Part shown: positions 5,308 through 6,741 of the stretch, in pieces
Numbering within the stretch: the first letter of the stretch is position 1
Layout of the letters: every line of letters begins with the position of its first letter
Source: Bog-756 sp035531955
GTDB lineage: Bacteria > Actinomycetota > Acidimicrobiia > Acidimicrobiales > RAAP-2
Length of the DNA stretch: 6,741 nucleotides
NCBI GenBank assembly: GCA_035531955.1
Contig: DATKRZ010000113.1
Coordinates: 1-6,741, forward strand
Direction: 5' to 3'
The notes under the pieces: model-generated
Databases searched by the model: none
Seen by the model: only the letters and a program-made list of their open reading frames with translations
What the model was told of the DNA's origin: nothing
Translations under genes and position numbers: made by a program

Positions 5308-6741
5308 CTACTCCTCTGGGTGATCCGCCAACAGGCCGACCGGGATGTCTACCACTCTGCACCGAAGGTACTCGCCCAGGCCCTTGGCCTGGGGATCGGG
5401 GCGGGTGGAGGAGGCGACCCCCTCGCCCAGCAGGCCCACCACCACGAAGTTGAGGGCGCTCAGGTTGGCCAACCGGTAGCGCCGCACCTCGAGGTCGTGG
5501 GCCTCGGGCAACAGGGCACGGAACTCCTCGATGGTGAGGAAGGCATCGAGCCAGGCCCACGCCCCGTCGGAGCGCGCCCACAGCCCCACATTGGCGTTGC
5601 CGCCCTTGTCCCCGGACCGGGCCCCGATGAGGGTGCCGAGGGGGAGGCGCCGGGTCGGCACCCCCTCGCCGACGCCCGGTGGTGGGGGTTGTGGGTCGGG
5701 CACCAGGGCGGGGGCGACGACGGCGTCGGGGGCGAGGGCGAGGTCCGGGGTGGCGTCGACGATCCCACCCTCGCCTCGGCCCCGGTTGGCGAGGTGGGGC
5801 ACTTCCACCCGCCGGCCGTCGGCGTGGACCACCAGGGGCACCACCAGCCCGGCCGGGACCAGCGCCGGCCAGTACACGCCGTAGGCGCTCCCGGCCGTGG
5901 GCGGCCCGGTGAGGTGGAGGCCGGGGTAGCCGGCCAGGGCCAGCTCGGTGGCCGCGTCGGAGAAGCTCCGGCCCACCCGGTCGGCATCGGCGTCCTTGAC
6001 CGTGATCCGGAGCTGGGCGGTGGCCTCGGCGTTGACCGGCGGGTCGGCCTTGTCGGAGCGGATGAGCCGGGCGTCGAACTCGGCGAACCGGTCGGCCCCG
6101 CCCAGGGCTGCCTCCAGGGACCGGAGGGTCAGCGCCGCCTTCGCCTCGATGTCCAGCCCGGTGAGCACGAAGGTCATCGAGTTGCGCCAGCCGCCCAACA
6201 GGTTGAGGCAGACCTTGACGTCCTCGGGGGCGGGGAGCCCGCGGGCCCCCGAGATCCGCACCCGGTCCGGGCCCTCCTGTCCGACGGCGATGGTGTCGAA
6301 TCGGGCCACCACGTCGGTGTTGGGGTAGTGGGGGCCGGCGATCTCGTAGAGCAGCTGCGCGGTCACCGTGCCGACCGACACCTCGCCACCGGTGCCCTCG
6401 TGCTTGGTGATCACCGACGAACCGTCGTCGGCCACCTCGGCGATGGGGAATCCCGGGTGGTCGACGCCGTCGACCTCGGTGAAGAAGGCGTAGTTGCCCC
6501 CCGTTGTCTGCGGGCCGCACTCGATCACGTGCCCGGCCACCACCGCCCCGGCCAGGCGGTCCCAGTCGGTCGCCGACCACCGGTGGTGCCAGGCCGCCGG
6601 CCCCACCACCAACGATGCGTCGGTGACCCGCGGGCAGATGACCACGTCGGCGCCACCGGACAGCGCCTCGGCGATGGGCCACCCCCCGAGGTAGGCGTTG
6701 GCCGAGACCACCTGGCCCGGGGCGTCGGAGAGCGGCCGTCC
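5308..6741 (-). CDS. AtuA-family (DUF1446) protein with fused C-terminal AtuA-like domain (5' end outside window)
   Basis: A frame of 477 codons is open from the right edge to TAG (5310-5308). Its first visible residues (GRPLSDAPGQ) already belong to the protein, so the GTG at 6711-6709 is internal and the true start lies outside. Visible residues about 12-45 (SANAYLGGWPIAEAL, then GADVVICPRVTDASL) and GGNYAFFTE (81-89) are characteristic of the acyclic terpene utilisation AtuA family. A proline-rich linker (about 345-366, with QPPPPG) separates this from a C-terminal domain starting LGTLIGARSGDKGGNANVG (368-386) and ending near VVDIP, the small AtuA-like domain often found fused or encoded alongside. 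AtuA is required for citronellol/geraniol degradation in Pseudomonas, but its reaction is not established to my knowledge. Family members are widespread in actinobacteria next to acyl-CoA enzymes, as here. Roughly 100-130 N-terminal residues are probably missing. Confidence 0.9.
   Translation of the reverse strand, partial: GRPLSDAPGQVVSANAYLGGWPIAEALSGGADVVICPRVTDASLVVGPAAWHHRWSATDWDRLAGAVVAGHVIECGPQTTGGNYAFFTEVDGVDHPGFPIAEVADDGSSVITKHEGTGGEVSVGTVTAQLLYEIAGPHYPNTDVVARFDTIAVGQEGPDRVRISGARGLPAPEDVKVCLNLLGGWRNSMTFVLTGLDIEAKAALTLRSLEAALGGADRFAEFDARLIRSDKADPPVNAEATAQLRITVKDADADRVGRSFSDAATELALAGYPGLHLTGPPTAGSAYGVYWPALVPAGLVVPLVVHADGRRVEVPHLANRGRGEGGIVDATPDLALAPDAVVAPALVPDPQPPPPGVGEGVPTRRLPLGTLIGARSGDKGGNANVGLWARSDGAWAWLDAFLTIEEFRALLPEAHDLEVRRYRLANLSALNFVVVGLLGEGVASSTRPDPQAKGLGEYLRCRVVDIPVGLLADHPEE
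5311..5316 (-). promoter_or_regulatory. Ribosome binding site of the acyl-CoA dehydrogenase gene
   Basis: GAGGAG on the minus strand, inside AGAGGAGT, ends 7 nt before the ATG at 5303-5301. It falls in the last two sense codons (Glu-Glu) of the AtuA-like gene, so ribosomes finishing that gene meet it directly. It fixes the start choice for the dehydrogenase. Confidence 0.8.

Noticed and set aside
3963..5453. A 496-codon plus-strand open frame antisense to the dehydrogenase gene
   Set aside because: It is Gly/Arg/His-rich with no recognisable domain, runs across the intergenic gap and two well-supported minus-strand genes, and is expected from GC-biased third positions.
4889..6682. A 597-codon minus-strand frame overlapping the AtuA-like and dehydrogenase genes
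   Set aside because: It is an Arg/Gly/Pro-rich shadow in another frame of the same strand, while the competing frames show clear AtuA and acyl-CoA dehydrogenase motifs.

Overview
The window looks like a high-GC actinobacterial chromosome fragment, most plausibly from an uncultured or poorly studied lineage such as Acidimicrobiia. The phylum is suggested by strongly GC-biased third codon positions, GTG starts, an AtuA/acyl-CoA dehydrogenase pair typical of lipid-catabolising actinobacteria, and secreted repeats with paired cysteines. The exact lineage is my inference. All five recognisable genes lie on the minus strand, so transcription runs from high to low coordinates. The first gene (at the right edge) and the last gene (at the left edge) are cut by the window.

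Right half, 6741 to 4140: a metabolic pair. A 5'-truncated AtuA-family (DUF1446) protein with its C-terminal AtuA-like domain on the same chain is followed after 4 bp by an acyl-CoA dehydrogenase. The dehydrogenase ribosome binding site lies across the end of the atuA-like gene. The pair suggests breakdown of a branched or isoprenoid-type acyl-CoA, but the substrate cannot be read from sequence.

Middle, 4139 to 3874: a 266-bp gap. Its right part is very GC-rich with several inverted repeats, possibly termination of the metabolic operon. Its left part, about 3881-3940, is a conspicuous AT-rich island just upstream of the next operon and is the likely promoter region. A -10-like hexamer sits 6 nt before the GTG start, suggesting leaderless or near-leaderless translation.

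Left half, 3873 to 1: three tightly packed genes with the features and order of type IV pilus minor pilins: PilV-like (843 aa), PilW-like (288 aa) and PilX-like (cut by the window edge). The first two overlap by 4 bp (ATGA); the next two are 2 bp apart. The first two have clear prepilin-peptidase motifs (A|FTLIE and G|MTLVE). The notable item is the first gene. A typical short PilV-like pilin would be under 250 aa, but this one carries eight repeats of about 47 residues, each with a cysteine pair, which I read as a beta-propeller. The propeller is flanked by Ig/prealbumin-like beta domains. It may be a pilus-tip adhesin or sensor in which the propeller role played elsewhere by the separate protein PilY1 is built into a minor pilin. 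No RNA genes, CRISPR arrays or mobile elements were seen.
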